From NCBI GenBank assembly GCA_964035545.1, contig OZ037767.1, forward strand, positions 872,680 through 936,679: 64,000 nucleotides of DNA. The letters run 5' to 3'. How positions within the stretch are numbered: the first letter of the stretch is position 1; each line of letters opens with the position of its first letter. The DNA comes from Bugula neritina (Eukaryota; Bryozoa; Gymnolaemata; Cheilostomatida; Bugulidae). The position numbers and the translations under genes are program-made. The notes under the pieces are model-generated. The model did no database searches. It was not told the origin of the DNA and saw only the letters and a program-made list of their open reading frames with translations. Shown here in pieces: positions 13,901 through 28,900 of this stretch.

Positions 13901-16900
13901 AAAATGCTAACACTAGTGAAAGTTGTATAATTCAAAGGCCTTTAACCTCCTGACCCTGTAACAAATATTTAATGACAAGTAATTAATTTCCTGATAATAC
14001 TTCAGCTTAAGAATCAAGTCAGGCGGTTTTTTGCCTTTCTTTGAAGAAGTATTTTGTGATATTATGCAATAGAAACCTGCATATTCATCAATTCGTGTAA
14101 CTTCGGTCGCAGATTGTCATTTCATGAGAATAACAATTTTTTGCTTGTATAAATAATAGTTGTTAAATTCAGTAAATAATATACTGAAGAAGATTTGCAT
14201 AAAATATTTTGCATTAAAATATTGAGGGGAGCCTCGCGACTGGCTCCACCCCTGCTTAGTCGAAGCACACTGGCTCCACCCCTGCTAAATTGAAGTCTCC
14301 TGTAGTCATGGAGTTATAAACCTGAACTGTAAATCATGAAAAGTTTTGCTTTGAAATCTGGTTTGATTCTATCACAAAAACACTGGTAGACTTTACATTT
14401 CACTAACTAACTTCTACATACTCTCTCCACTGAAGTTTGTTTCACTCCCAAGTGGTGTGAATTATAGGACAGAACACTCAACATGTAACTCTACATTGAC
14501 ATTAGCAGTTATCCTCCCCTGGCACTGTATGCGTGTAGTACTGCCTCTCATGTGTTATATAGTAGAGTTAAAGCTATAACCACATTCCACCGAGTGTGAC
14601 GTCACAGTGTTGCTTTACAGGAAGTGCAGGCAGCACACGCAGACGGCACTGCAATGGAAACCGACTGGACCACTTCCCACCAGAAGCTCAAGTCCAGCTC
14701 CTCCTCCTCCAGTTTCAACCTGTTTGACGGCAGCGGCAGCGGACCCGGAGTTGATGAGCTGCTTTCTCAGGCTACAGACTTCATAGCTAATCCGACCAAC
14801 CTAACTCTGTCTGATAGTGAGTACTCTGTATAGTATAGTATATAGTACTCTGTCTGATAGTGAGTATATAGTACTCTGTCTGATAGTGAGTATATAGTAC
14901 TCTGACTGATAGTGAGTATATAGTACTCTGACTGATAGTGAGTATATAGTACTCTAGTATAGTATAGAGTACTGATAGTGAGTATAGTATAGAGTACTAA
15001 TAGTGAGTATAGTATAGAGTACTGATAGTGAGTACCTTGGGTTGGTGGGTGGTTACCTTAACAGTGGAGTGATAAATACCAATACCATTGAAAATCTATA
15101 AATCATCATTCCTCTATGGCCCAATATCATCAATTAGCCATTATGGTGAGGAGCGTAGCTTCATATATTTTTGTAGAATTTTGGATTTTTTGCTTGTAAA
15201 GCTGCAGCTTAGTGTTGTTAGTGATTAATGTTGCAGTAGTGGAGGTTATGTTCTCATATCTGGCTATTTGATAGGGCATGTGCCCTCTTATATCCCACGT
15301 ACAGTAAATACTAACCAGCTAATTCTCTTATTATAAGTCTAAATATTAACATTTGTCTATTGAATAATCTTGGAGTTATCTACTCTATAGTTTGTGTGAG
15401 GCATGAGAGAATAACTCAATTTAGTGATGTGGCAATACCATAAACATAATATTACATATTAGTAAAACATGGTGTTAAAAGGTTAGTATTTGGAGTTGTC
15501 TATTCTATAGTGTGTGAGCAAATAACTCCTTGAAAGTTTCACTTATTGATAGTCGAATGATATTTAGAGTTATGTTCTCTGCTATTTGTGCACCAAAGAG
15601 TAAACAGGCTAACATTTCAAAAACAAGAAGCAAATATTGGAGTGTGAAAGGGATAAACCGGAATCTGTATCTTGGTACAACAGTTTCTTTAAAACGTTTG
15701 TTGATCCAGAAGAACTTTGATGGAATTATTTAGATTTAGTAAACCGGGTTTCCTGGCACACTTCATTTATACTGTTATATAATATGATTCATATATATTT
15801 TAAGTATCATCTACAGACTGTTTAAGGGTTATATGCTCAAATATTTTGTTTTATAATAAGTTTTGTGCAATCATGTGATGAGTTAATCTGTGATTCTAAT
15901 GTCCTGCTGATGACGTCTCTATTTGCACTATCAACTTAATACTCTGTATACTCTACTCTGTATACTCTGTATACTCTATATACTCTGTATACTCTGTATA
16001 CTCTGTATACTCTACTCTGTATACTCTACTCTGTATACTCTACTCTGTATACTCTACTCTGTATACTCTACCTATGTGTTGCCGATATACACACACACAC
16101 TAAATACTCAAAGTTGAGGTACTATCAGTTTGTGGTCAGTCTGAATGAGTCTGAAGAGGTGACAAAGTGGGTCATGCTAAACTAAGCTGGCTGTTTCCAG
16201 TTTCTCCTTCTACTAGTGGTTAGCCAGTGTTCAGTTGTCTTCTCTCTCCAGTCAGTATTCCGGCTGAATGTCTGCCAGTGAGACTTGAAACTCCTTTTTT
16301 CATCTCATGTTAGAATTATCTTCTCATCATTAGATGAGAAACCTGTGTATTGTCAAAGTTGTTTTCTCTTTGATCAAACTTGAAGAATTCTGATTTACAA
16401 TAATAAAACCAGCCAATGAAGCACCAGCTTCTATATTACGCTGACCAATAATTTTCAGAGTGGAGACAACTGATCCCCAATACAGCTATTCCAATATGAA
16501 ATCTTGTGTCAGAAAGTCGTGAAATATGCTTGTGAAAAGTAAATCACTTTGATAGCATCCAGTGAAATACACTGTACTGTAGCCTGTAGATAAATAAGGC
16601 CCACAGCTCCAATTAGCTGAGATTGAACTCTGACACACCCCTCCTCACTCAACACTTCGTTTTGATTTATAGACAAAATCATCATGGACATGAGATATTC
16701 ATGTTCATCCTCCAAGGCATTTCTTGGAAATTTGCGTTGTGATTAGAGTGAGCCTTTCCGCTAAACGCCACCCCTTGATATAGCCTCTGGGAATAGCGTG
16801 TTTGACTGTCATTGGTGCACGCGCTTATTGCTACCCTGTAACCTAATAAAATATTTTAACAACTGCCGCCGTCATTTCTCATCGCAGTTGTTGATGACTG

Positions 16901-19900
16901 ACTCAAGGCTGGTATATAAATAGCAGACGGTACGTGACCTGCGCGCTATACACGCGCTGCGGATGTCGACTGTAGTGATTCCGTTTCACTGGCGAGGCAT
17001 TTGCCAGGGTCCGCCGTATTGGTTGATCAAGGGATGAGGCAACAACACAACAATACTAGGCACTGCTAAGCACTCACTACGTGCTCGATATAACCAGGGT
17101 TCCGTTTACGCTCAAACGGATGAAAGTTGCCGAGGTGTGCGAGTAACCAGCCCACCGCGATTGTAGAACTGCGTAGGCGTGACCGCATCTTGTGTACTGT
17201 TTGCTCAAGTCGCACAGTTGCATTCCTTTCATTGTACGCCAGCATTAGGCAACACCGAGCAAGCTGATTTGAATGAACTGCCGATATCGAAACTCTCAAC
17301 AGTTTAATTATTGCCTCGCTGACGTCAAGGATTACACAAGAATACACACTGAAGCTGGTAACCAAGCCTGAAGATTACAGTTGGACACTTGAGGAAATTT
17401 TGTGATTGAGAAAAAATGTTGAAAAACACATTTTGATTTTGAGAAGCTGGGATATCAACATGAGTGGTCTTGGGTTGTAGCTTTATATTCGTAGTCTTGT
17501 GTTTTTTTTCCTAACAAATATGGATTTATCTATGAAAACGTGGAGATCACGTTATAACCAGAGTGTTGAGACGCAGCCATCTCTCGATCTCTCAGGTAAA
17601 CCAACAGAAGTTAGTTGATTGTTAAAGTTAGTTAGTTTAATTTAACCTCGTGTCATTTTGATTTTAATTATTAGTAATTATTTTATCCAGTATAGAATAA
17701 TTTGGTATTTGAAAGTATGTATTAATAATAATGTATTCGTGACAATTCAGCAGTATTCATTCTGTTATTAGTAATTAGTGTACTGTATCTGAATATAAAG
17801 TCCTTACAGTTACTTGTGTTTGTTATCTGAGCCATGGGGTTCTAAGAGTATCTAACATGTTGATTATGAGCAGCGTGACTGTCTACAGTTTAGTCATGTG
17901 ACTGTCTACAGTATAGTCATGTGACTGTAGACAGTATAGTCATGTGACTGTAGACAGTATAGTCATGTGACTGTAGACAGTATAGTCATGTGACTGTACT
18001 GTAGACAGTAGTCATGTGACTGTAGACAGTATAGTCATGTGACTGTAGACAGTAGTCATGTGACTGTAGACAGTATAGTCATGTGACTGCAGACAGTATA
18101 GTCATGCGACTGTCTACAGTATAGTCATGTGACTGTAGACAGTTTAGTCATGTGACTGTCTACAGTATAGTCATGTGACTGTCTACAAGAGGTGCACTGG
18201 AACAAGGGGTGCATTGGGTGGGTGGGTATATTATGATAGGCTTCTCACTTCTCACAAGTGATGATATACAGTAGGTTGTTTACTATCTAGTAAATTTAAT
18301 ATAATTACAAATAATTCACCATCTGTTAGTATGGTGTGGCTGAATGAAAAAATATTTTATCACAGAAACTGGATCATCTGCTCTTTATTGATTAACTCTT
18401 GGCTGCAGGAGATACGTTTCACCAAATAGTGTTGTTGTTTAAGGATAGTTGGGTGAGATATCTAGTGGTGATACTTCTCCCATTCTCATGTTTCCAGCAG
18501 TGCAGGGGTGTGGCTGATATTACCCAGAGAATAGTATTTTGCCCAGGGCATTCATTTCTTCCCTCCACTCAGGGAATTTACTTGCCTTGCCAAGTCATGT
18601 GAAGTGAGATCATGTGAAGACCCAGCCTCTCTCAGTTCACAGTTACTCCAGTCTCTTGGTAACCGGCCAAATGAAGCATTATGTAATGCTAATTGTTGTT
18701 ATTCTATGGTCTTACTAAATACACCACCTTCTAGTTCCTTCTATACTCTTGCCATGTGTCATCAAACCTGAGCACTAAACATTCCTGCACCAGTAGCTAG
18801 CTTCCCCATCTTTGTGGAATCAGGTTGTATAGCACATGTTATGGAGCACAGGCTATAGGGTACAGGTTCTACTACTATTGCTAGCATTACACTCAACTGC
18901 AAATACTTGAAATTCTTCTCTCCCAGTCCCTTAGTTCAACAACTAACTACAGTGACTAGTAACTACATTGAGTGACTACAGTGACTAGTGACTACAGTGA
19001 GTGACTACAGTGACTAGTAGCTACAGTGAGTGACTACAGTGACTACACCAACTACAGTGACTAGTAACATCTCAACTGTGGGTGTTTTTTAAATGACTAC
19101 ACTTTGTTGATAATTTGAACAATTTACTGTAAAGTATGCCAATAGTATCAGTTAAATGGAAATATGCATTTGTTGAGTTGTGGTGTGAGAGGAAGTTGGA
19201 GTGAGTAGATGGGGGGGGGGGGGGAGGGGGGCTGATGCCATCCTGACTTGCTGCATTATATAACATGATTTGTTGGAAAAATATTAACTTATTCTACTAA
19301 AAATCCAAGTTATAAAGTAACGAGTCAAGCAATAATTGTATAGTAGGGTGAGTAGCAGCTGAAATGAGCTCACACCTGCCTGCAGTTGTCATAGTTTTCA
19401 GTACATGTGCACTGACACTCTTCCAGTCTACACTGACACCTGCTAGCACCTGCTGACACTTTGAGTACAGGAAAGACACTGACACCTCCATCAGCCTTCG
19501 ATAGATTGCACCATTGATAATTAGTGTTACATAATATCAGCAAATGAAAAATACTCACCTGATTTGTGCAGTGGAGACTGAGAAATAAACCAGATTTGGT
19601 TGAGGATTGCATAAAACTAATGGCTACAAGGACTTGAGTGGGGAGTTACTCTTCTACAGTTTGGCTAATCTATTTCATATATAGCAAACTTCTATATGGC
19701 CTCAGTATTGAGCTGTTTCTACCAGCCAGTAAGTTTCTCAGCCAGGAAAACTAAAAACTTGATATAGAAATTTGATAGAATTATAGGACATCTAGGAGCA
19801 ATGATGTTATATAAAGCAATGCCGTTATAGCGATATAATGAGTGGTCACTGCTGAGTGGAAATGAAATCTTTTTGAAGGGTGAGCTGCCCAGCTGCCAGC

Positions 19901-22900
19901 ACTGGCCAGTAAACAATAGCAAGGTGAAATAGCATCTGCCAAGACTCCTCATTGATTGATTATCAGTCTCCCTTTGTCTCTCTGCTGATGTTCCTGCTTA
20001 CATGCCAGTTATAGTGAGCCAGCAGTCTGCGTTACCTTCATAATTCATGAGTACTGAATGAGTGCTGGTGTGGCAGATGTTCTAACTTGTCAATAATCTC
20101 TAAGGACTGCTCAGTTGGGTATCCATTAGAGACCTGAGAACTGAGTGTTGACCTGAGAGTGTTGACTAATAACTGAGTTAGAGTATTCACTAGTAACTGA
20201 GTTAGAGTATTCACTAGTAACTGAGTTAGAGTATTCACTAGTAACTGAGTTAGAGTATTCACTAGTAACTGAGTTAGAGTATTCACTAGTAACTGAGTTA
20301 GAGTATTCACTAGTAACTGAGTTAGAGTATTCACTAGTAACTGAGTTAGAGTATTGACTAATAACTGAGTGAAAGTATTGACTAATAACTGAGTCAAAGT
20401 ATTCACTAGTAACTGAGTCAAAGTATCGACTAGTAACTGAGTGAGACCATTAACTGATAACTGAGAACACTCAATGAACCCCCAGCCTAGTGATCTTACT
20501 ACTCATTGACTTATCACACCTTCTCATTCACTGGCAGATACATCATTACGAAATCTTGTACTCTCCTAGGGGAAGTCACAAGCTTCCTTGTTTGTTCAGT
20601 ATAAAGTGTGCTTGTTGCGTCAATCATTGCAATATTGTTTAATCTTTGCTCCTACCGATACCGCTCACCCAGATACCAGTATACAAGTATACACTAAATA
20701 ACTATCACCATACATCTTACAAGGTTGTAGTCACTATAGGGTGTACCCAATTCCTAAACATGATGTTCACACGAATATATCTTTTTGTCTTGATTAACTC
20801 ATATTTGATAATTATTTTGCAATCTTTCGTGTATTTTATTAGAAAGAAAAGCTAACTACTTTCAACTACTACTTTAATACTCTTTTCATAGTATGAACTA
20901 CATTTACTAAATTTCCATAGATATATTTTAGTCTGACTGCAACTGGTTCAAAAGAGTTAAATTTTAAATTTATAAGTTAAAACCTCTTCGCCTCAGCTCC
21001 AACCTTTCTCATCTCACTTCCTGTCAGTATACTTCCTTAGGTAATTTTATATTTAAAAATATTTATTGTCTCAACATTCTGTAATGTTCTTAACAATGAT
21101 GATTACCACAGCTTGTTCTGCTTCATACTCTTTGTTCCATTCTATCTTCTTTTTTAAAAAAAAGTGTTGGAAATTAACACTGACATTCTTTTGGTCATCT
21201 CTATTACTTTCAAAGGTTATTAATTACTAAAAAATATGTGTTTTGAGGGTGTTTACTGTAACCAAGGACGGAGTGGAATGCGTTGCTACATCTGCCACGC
21301 AATAGACTGAGTTATGTCACGTTTGCCAAGTATTTCGAGGTATCTAGGCCAGCCCTAACTCGTTTGTACTAGTCGCTAAATTCTGATGAAATGGAAGAGG
21401 CAGTGGGTACAAAGCGTGCATTGAGGGGCTGGCTAGGAGTCCAGGGTACGCCTTCCATGTTGCCTAGTTTGTTTGTGTAACTCAAGGCAATGCATTGGCA
21501 GAGCACCCAACAAATATTCAAGGAATGCATTGAGCTTTCAATCAACTTATGATCTTTGTTGTAACCGCTGAGATTGTAAAAAGCTTTTGTTCCGGTTGTT
21601 GTAGCTTCGGCAGCCATCTTGTTTATTTGGTATGTGCCTTCCACAAAGGTGGAAATCTTCATGGCAAACGTTATTCCAGTTAAGTTAGCTTCCTTTTACT
21701 AGTGTACTGTTAGTAGTATACTCTTAGTAGTGTACTGTTAGTAGTGTACTGTTAGTAGTGTACTGTTAGTAGTGTACTGTTACTAGTGTACTGTTAGTAG
21801 TGTACTGTTACTAGTGTACTGTTAGTAGTGTACTGTTAGTAGTGTACTGTTAGTAGTGTACTGTTAGTAGTGCACTTTGAGTTAATCTGTTCACTTCTCT
21901 CAATGAATTTATCTGCTAGGTGATTCATTTCTTGTAATTTAAGGAATTTTCTCATCTTTAAAAACAACACCTGTATGCCCATTACCTTGCCATACATAAG
22001 TTACATACAACATGGCCTTAGTTGATTTTTTAATCTAAATAAGTTTAAACTAAAGTATGAATTAGTGAGGACTGATGGCTTTAAAGTCTGGTAGATGTTG
22101 AAACTAGTTGCTCTTGAGTCTTGATCAAGAAGCTTCTACCTAGCTTTGCTGTGCCTCTAGCTGGATATTGATTGAGCCCACACGAATGTCACAGACCACT
22201 CTACTCATTGATTGAAACGAAACTGGCATTCAATCAAATTCCTGGCAATATACAAAAATAGAAGGCATTACGCAGTTGAAATATGCATCTGCAGCAACAC
22301 TGCTAAACCAACAATTCCATTTTGACTAATTGAGGGAACATTCCGGCAACAGGAAATGCATCACCAACATATACACCAGCTAGTTGGCACTAACTTGTGA
22401 TGTCCTGGTAACTAGCTAGTCCTGACATTTCATAAACTAATTGAACACAAAGCCTGTATCACCAGCTGCTGTACTTGCTCGGTATTTTGGTGACATTTGA
22501 GCTGGTGTTGTGGGTATAAATAGCCAGGACATTGTGTCTAGCGTGAGAGGCATGAATGAATGGAGGTATGGGGCAGGTTGATGATGGGTTAATGCCTGCT
22601 TTATCGTGGTACTGTGCTCAGCTGTGACAGGTTTTATCACTCCTATGATGGATGCCTTCTTAAATTCCGGAAGCTGTATTTACTCTGATTGGTCTCCTTA
22701 TTAGCATCCTGCAATATGATTGGATGATTACAGTTTTATGAATGAAGGTTGTTGAGTTCCGGTCTGTGCTAGGTAATGTTTGTGTTTAGCAACTACAGTC
22801 AACGACCCAACTGCGCATAATGAATATTTATTCAGTAGATTATGGTTACTAGTTATACACATAGTATTTCAGAATGATAAATTCTACCACACTATAAGTA

Positions 22901-25900
22901 TATACTTAGCCACATGTTGTGCTAAGGCATACAATATAGTCATTCAGTATTTGTGAAAGACTTCCAACAAGTTATTCAGCTGACAGTTGCTGATCCCAGT
23001 TACCATCTGCTGCTTCATCAGTTCAGTCACTACTACCTACAGTACTACTACCTACAGTACTACTACCTACACTACTACTACCTACACTACTACTACCTTC
23101 ACTACTACTACCTTCACTACTACTACCTTTACTACTACTACCTACAGTACTACTACCACTACCTTTACTACTACTACCTACAGTACTACTACCTACAGTA
23201 CTACTACCTACACTACTACTACCTTCACTACTACTACCTTCAGTACTACTACCTTCACTACTATTGCCTACAGTACTACTACCTACAGTACTACTACCTC
23301 CAGCTAGTACACGTGTCACAGTGTTACTCTGTCTGCTGCAGTTCCCAAAGAACCAGTGAAGTTGAAGCCCCGTGCCAAGGGCAGACCGAGCAAGAACTCG
23401 CTCTCCCCTCGCTATGGCGCTCAGTGCCCCATCTGCGGCAAGACTTTCAACAACTCCAGCGCTCTCGCCAAACACAAACTCACTCACAGTGACGAGAGGA
23501 AGTACGTGTGTCAGCTGTGTTCTAAGGCTTTCAAGAGACAGGATCACCTGTAAGTAGGACAACTCCCACTACCTCACACTCTGTCATGTGTTATGTAATA
23601 TGTGTTGATTTGTTGAATTTAGGATTTATTTTCAGGCGCAGTAGCTCCAATATTTTCTAGTTATATGTTTTTCTGTGTTGAGTATAATATCAAACAGACA
23701 GCAGTGAATGTAGGTCAGCTGTGAATGTAGGTCAGCTGTGAATGTAGGTCAGCAGTGAATGTAGGTCAGCTGTGAATGTAGGTCAGCTGTGATGAAATTA
23801 GTCCATATTATTTGTCCGTTCACTTCCTGTGAGTAGTGAAGGCAGGGAATTCCCTGAGGTGCTTCCATCCATGGTCTGAGGAAACTTGAGTCCCAGTAAA
23901 CCTCGTAGATAGTCTATTTATACACTCCCTTTACAATAACAACCTGGAAACTTGATGAACTGCACTTTATACGTCAATAACAATTATAGTCACTCCCTCT
24001 CTACGTTATCTGCCAACTGGTATGTTTAGCCTTCCTACTAGTGTTGGGTGCAGTTGCTTTCACCTCCCTTCCTACTAGTGTTGGGTGCAGTTGCTTTCAC
24101 CTCCCTTCTCTTGTAGAAACGGTCACATGATGACTCACAGAAGTAAGAAGCCGTTTGAATGTGGCTTCGAGCAGTGCAGCAAGAGTTACTGTGACGCTAG
24201 GTCTCTGAGGCGCCATCTGGAGAACCACCACAACGTGCCCACAGACACGCTCTACGACATGTCCATCAGCAACTACACAAACACCAACGGTTCGTTCTCC
24301 TATCTATCTCTCCAAACTACCTCCCTAATACAGCTGAGTGCAGCTAGCTAGGTACAACTAGCTAGGTACACCACATTATAGTACCAGCTGTATGACTCAT
24401 GCTGATTGTAGGAACTGTGTACCACCAGGGTTTTCCCAGTGACCCATCCTCTCCGTCTCCTCACGCGTCACCCAGTTACCCCAACATACCAGGGCAGCAG
24501 TTCTTCAGGTTCGATTCAGGTCATCCGTCCTCAGACGGGGGTCAGCCCTTCATATTCAGGTGAGTCATCACTCCTGCATCTACAGCAGTCCCAGAACTCT
24601 CTGCACTGTCCCAGAATTCTCTGTACTGTCCCAGAGTTCTCTGCACTGTCCCAGAATTCTCTGCACTGTCCCAGAACTCTCTGTACTGTCCCAGAATTCT
24701 CTGCACAGCTCTACAGTTCTCTTATATTGACAGTGAGAGTACGCAGCCTGCAGAGTGCACCATCTGTCACAAGAGATTCAAGAATCTGCCAGCGTTGAAT
24801 GGTCACATGAGGCTCCACGGAGGTTACGTCAACGTCAAGAAGCCGGTAAGTGTCCCCTCTAATATGCTGCCTTCACTTCCTGCTGCCTTGTGAAATATTC
24901 CCTCTAGCAGTCTAAGTTGCTATATTTAGTTGTGCTATTGGTATAAATGTAGCAAGCATACATGATATATAGAAATGTGGTTGGTGTAAGATTATTATCA
25001 ATGTGGACATATAATACATGGGAATAAAAATGTAGAAATAGTGTGCAGCTGTAACAGTTGCTGATAACAGGGTTGGGGTCAATTACATGTAAATGTAATT
25101 AATTACAATTACAATTACATGAAGATTTGTCAATTACAATTACAATTATAATTACAGTTGAAAATAAATGTAATTAATTACAATTACAATTACATGGCAA
25201 TGTAATTAATTACAATTACAATTACTTTTGTTCTCGCAAGGAATAAATAGAAGTTACTTCTAGGGTCCAACTACCAGCGGCAATGGTGAACCTCTTTTGT
25301 TTTCTACAGTGATACTATTATGTCATTCCATACCAAATCAACCAACTTTCAAGGAGTCCCACATCTTTGTGTCTCAGATTTTGCTCATATTTACACTAAA
25401 TGGACCTACACATGTTCAGATTACCATTCGTGAATATTTCTGGCCTGACACAAAAACATTTTGAGAAATTACTACTTTGGTGAACAAAGGTTGGAAAATT
25501 TGTGATTTATACTTTTAGACCAATTTATATGTAATTTAAAATTTGATTAGGCGAGTATTTGAAATTTTTCAAAATTTACAAAGATTTGTTCATATTCAAT
25601 GATTTTGCATATATGCACACAAAGTATTCTGTAGTATGTGTTGCTACTAGTGCAAATTGTTGGGTATTATCAAATCACAGCAAATTTTAAGGCTCAGTCT
25701 GGAAAATTGATTGAGATATAGACGTTTATAGATTAGTCTAAAAATAGAAATCACAAATTTTCCTCAAAATGTTTCTCAACTTTTGTCCACAAAAGTAGTC
25801 AGTTCTCAAAAAAATTTTTGTGTCAGGTCAGAAATACTGAAGAAGAGTACTTGAGGCATGTGTAGGTCTATTTGGTGTAAACATTAACAAAATCTGAGAC

Positions 25901-28900
25901 GCAAATAGACGCGGGCAATTCGGTGAGCTGGCATGGAATGACCCTACTATATTGACCTAACTATCTGAACTTGTTATTTAACAGTAGGCATTGTAGAAAA
26001 AGGAGTTTTTTAAGATTTAAAAGTTTGAAGTAATTGACATGTAATTATAAAGTAATTGTAAAAATCAATTACATTAGATATGTAATTAATTACAATTACA
26101 ATTACAATTACATTTTTAAACCTCAATTACAAATTACATTCAATTACTTGAAAAAATGTAATTAATTACAGCCAATTACAATTACAAATTACAATTACCC
26201 CAACCCTGGCTGATAATGACACGTGTCATCCCTGAAGGAGGTTGGTATGTTACAATGGTGTAGCTATTCAGTCTCTGCTTTAACCTTGAACCAGTCTGTC
26301 CATGAATAATGTAGGATATACTTGAATAATTGAAATTATTGCTATGCTAGGTGGTTGCCATGTTTACATGGTGATGCTGCATAGTATAGCACTTCATCTC
26401 TACGTACTATAGCATTTCATCTCTACATACTATAGCATTTCATCTCTACATACTATAGCATTTCATCTCTACATACTATAGCATTTCATCTCTACATATA
26501 ATAGCACTTCATCTCTACGTACTATAGCACTTCATCTCTACATACTATAGTACTTCATCTCTACATACTATAGCATTTCTTCTCTACATACTATAGCACT
26601 TCATCTCTACATACTATAGCATTTCTTCTCTACATACTATAGCATTTCATCTCTACATACTATAGCATTTCATCTCTACATACTATAGTACTTCATCTCT
26701 ACATACTATAGCATTTCATCTCTGCATAGTATAGCATTTCATCTCTACATACTATAGCATTTCATCTCTACATACTATAGCATTTCATCTCTACATACTA
26801 TAGCATTTCATCTCTACATACTATAGCATTTCATCTCTACATACTATAGTACTTCATCTCTACATACTATAGCATTTCATCTCTGCATAGTATAGCATTT
26901 CATCTCTACATACTATAGCATTTCATCTCTACATACTATAGCATTTCATCTCTACATACTATAGCATTTCATCTCTACATAGTATAGCACTTCATCTCTA
27001 CATACTATAGCATTTCATCTTTACATACTATAGCATTTCATCTCTACATATTATAATAGCATGTCTATTAAGCTCTAGCTGAAAACTTGAATTCTCCAAA
27101 CTTGTTACTTCCAGCTCTAGCAGCCTTCATTCAGCCTTCATTCGGCCTTCATTCGGCCTTCATTCAGCCTTAATTCAGTGTTGTGTAACAAGAGCAGATA
27201 ATTCTCAAGTCACAAATAATACTCTCCTGTAATGTTTCATATTCACAACACTTTTGTTGCTAAATGTTTTGTCTACCCTTCAGGTTATTTATTATGCAGG
27301 CAGCATAATATAACCTTTCTCCAGGGTCACTTGTACTTGTGCACCCTTACACAAGGTCACATGTGTTGTGGCATACCAAAATGAGTTGGTTTCCCAGTTG
27401 AGATGTTTGTTATGTAGTCAGCTGGCCATGTCACTGCTATATTTAGAGTTGCTGACCTTGCCTCTAGGCACATTCTGTCCGTGCCATACACTACTCCTCT
27501 GTCCAACTCTCACTCACTCTCACTGTGGTGTAGGGAATACTGCAGTGTTGTGTGTAGTTTGGAGTTATCTTCCTAGTTGTTTGTATTGATATGTAACTAC
27601 AACAGCAGATAGAAAATTAAAAGCTATTGCGATGTCTGCCAACAGCTCACTGAGTTCTTCACACATTATACACCCACACAGAGAGCATAGCAGAGGGCTG
27701 TGTAAATGTTAATAGAAACATTCCACTAGTTGTCTTGTATTATAATGGTACTAGTATTCTAGTATATGCATTGGTTTAGGAGTTATCCTCTCATATGCCC
27801 AGTTTTTCATTCTGATAGACTGTTCCTATTGATCTAATCACGTGACAACATTGTGCATTCTACCTATGTTTTGTTACATAAAGCCTCACCTGTCCCCTCA
27901 CCTGTCTCAGGTCTGTGCTGTTCAGGTAGCTGGTTACATAAGTAATGATTATTTAAAATATGCCTACTTATAGTCCAATATATGCAGTGGTTTGTATGTT
28001 GTGTATTTATACCATGAAATACTGCTAATAGATGAACCAGCAGGGTGAAATACCAACCAGGAACAGTCTGAAGACATTTGCCTTGCAGTATTGCTTATAG
28101 TTTGATATATCTGATTCAGGGATAATTATTTGAGTGTAATTCTACTTTGTTATATAATTTAATTTATTATTGATTAATTTATTATATTTTGATTCAAAGT
28201 AATTTTTAAATGCATTTTATTTAAATTTAATAGTAATTAATTTAATGAGCTAATTTTATTCTTCTTTCTACTGTTTCTGCTATTTGTTTTGTGTGAACAG
28301 CCCCCAGTGCCTCTACCATCTTAAGTGGCGCAATATAAACTTTTATTCCAACTTAAAATCCTATCTGGTCTCAAACCTTTAAGTAATATTCTAGGATGCA
28401 CTGGCTTATGAAAACCCATCACTTTCTGCTTTTAAACTAAGACACACAATTTGTGTAAACACTTCACCTGTTATACATGCTGTAGCAGGTGACTGTTATA
28501 CCATGGCATGCAGTAGCAGGTGACTGTTATACCGTGGCATGCAGTAGCAGGTGACTGTTACCATGGCATACAGTAGCAGGTGACTGTTATACCATGCCAT
28601 GCAATGGCGGGTGACTGTTATACCATGGCATGCAGTAGCAGGTTACTGTTATACCATGGCATGCAGTAGCAGGTAACTGTTATACCATGGCATGCAGTAG
28701 CAGGTGACTGAATAGCAATGCTGATGGAAGAACAGATAGTAATCTGGGAGGTATTGTTAGACTATCATATGAATAAAAGATAACATAGAGATATGACAGC
28801 CAGTACTTGACTGTTACATGCTGTGTATATCGCCCACTTCCTAGTTGTCAACTTACCAGCTTATTGGGTAGTTTATTGGGTAGTTAAGGATAGATGTAGC

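Noticed and set aside
5252-14604. CRE-like TGACGTCA sites at 5252 and 14597
   Set aside because: Isolated 8-mers, one beside an exon acceptor; too little to call regulatory sites.
17066-17365. 99-aa minus-strand ORF
   Set aside because: Lies in a GC-richer promoter-like island; no domain or splice support.
21369-21662. 97-aa minus-strand ORF in intron 6
   Set aside because: No recognisable family, no splice partner and no promoter sign.
22953-23562. 179-aa ORFs on both strands
   Set aside because: Trinucleotide-like array translated in several frames, partly over the real zinc-finger exon.
26382-27058. CRISPR-like regular repeats
   Set aside because: Repeats are contiguous with no unique spacers; this is a eukaryotic minisatellite. 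The same holds for the other arrays.
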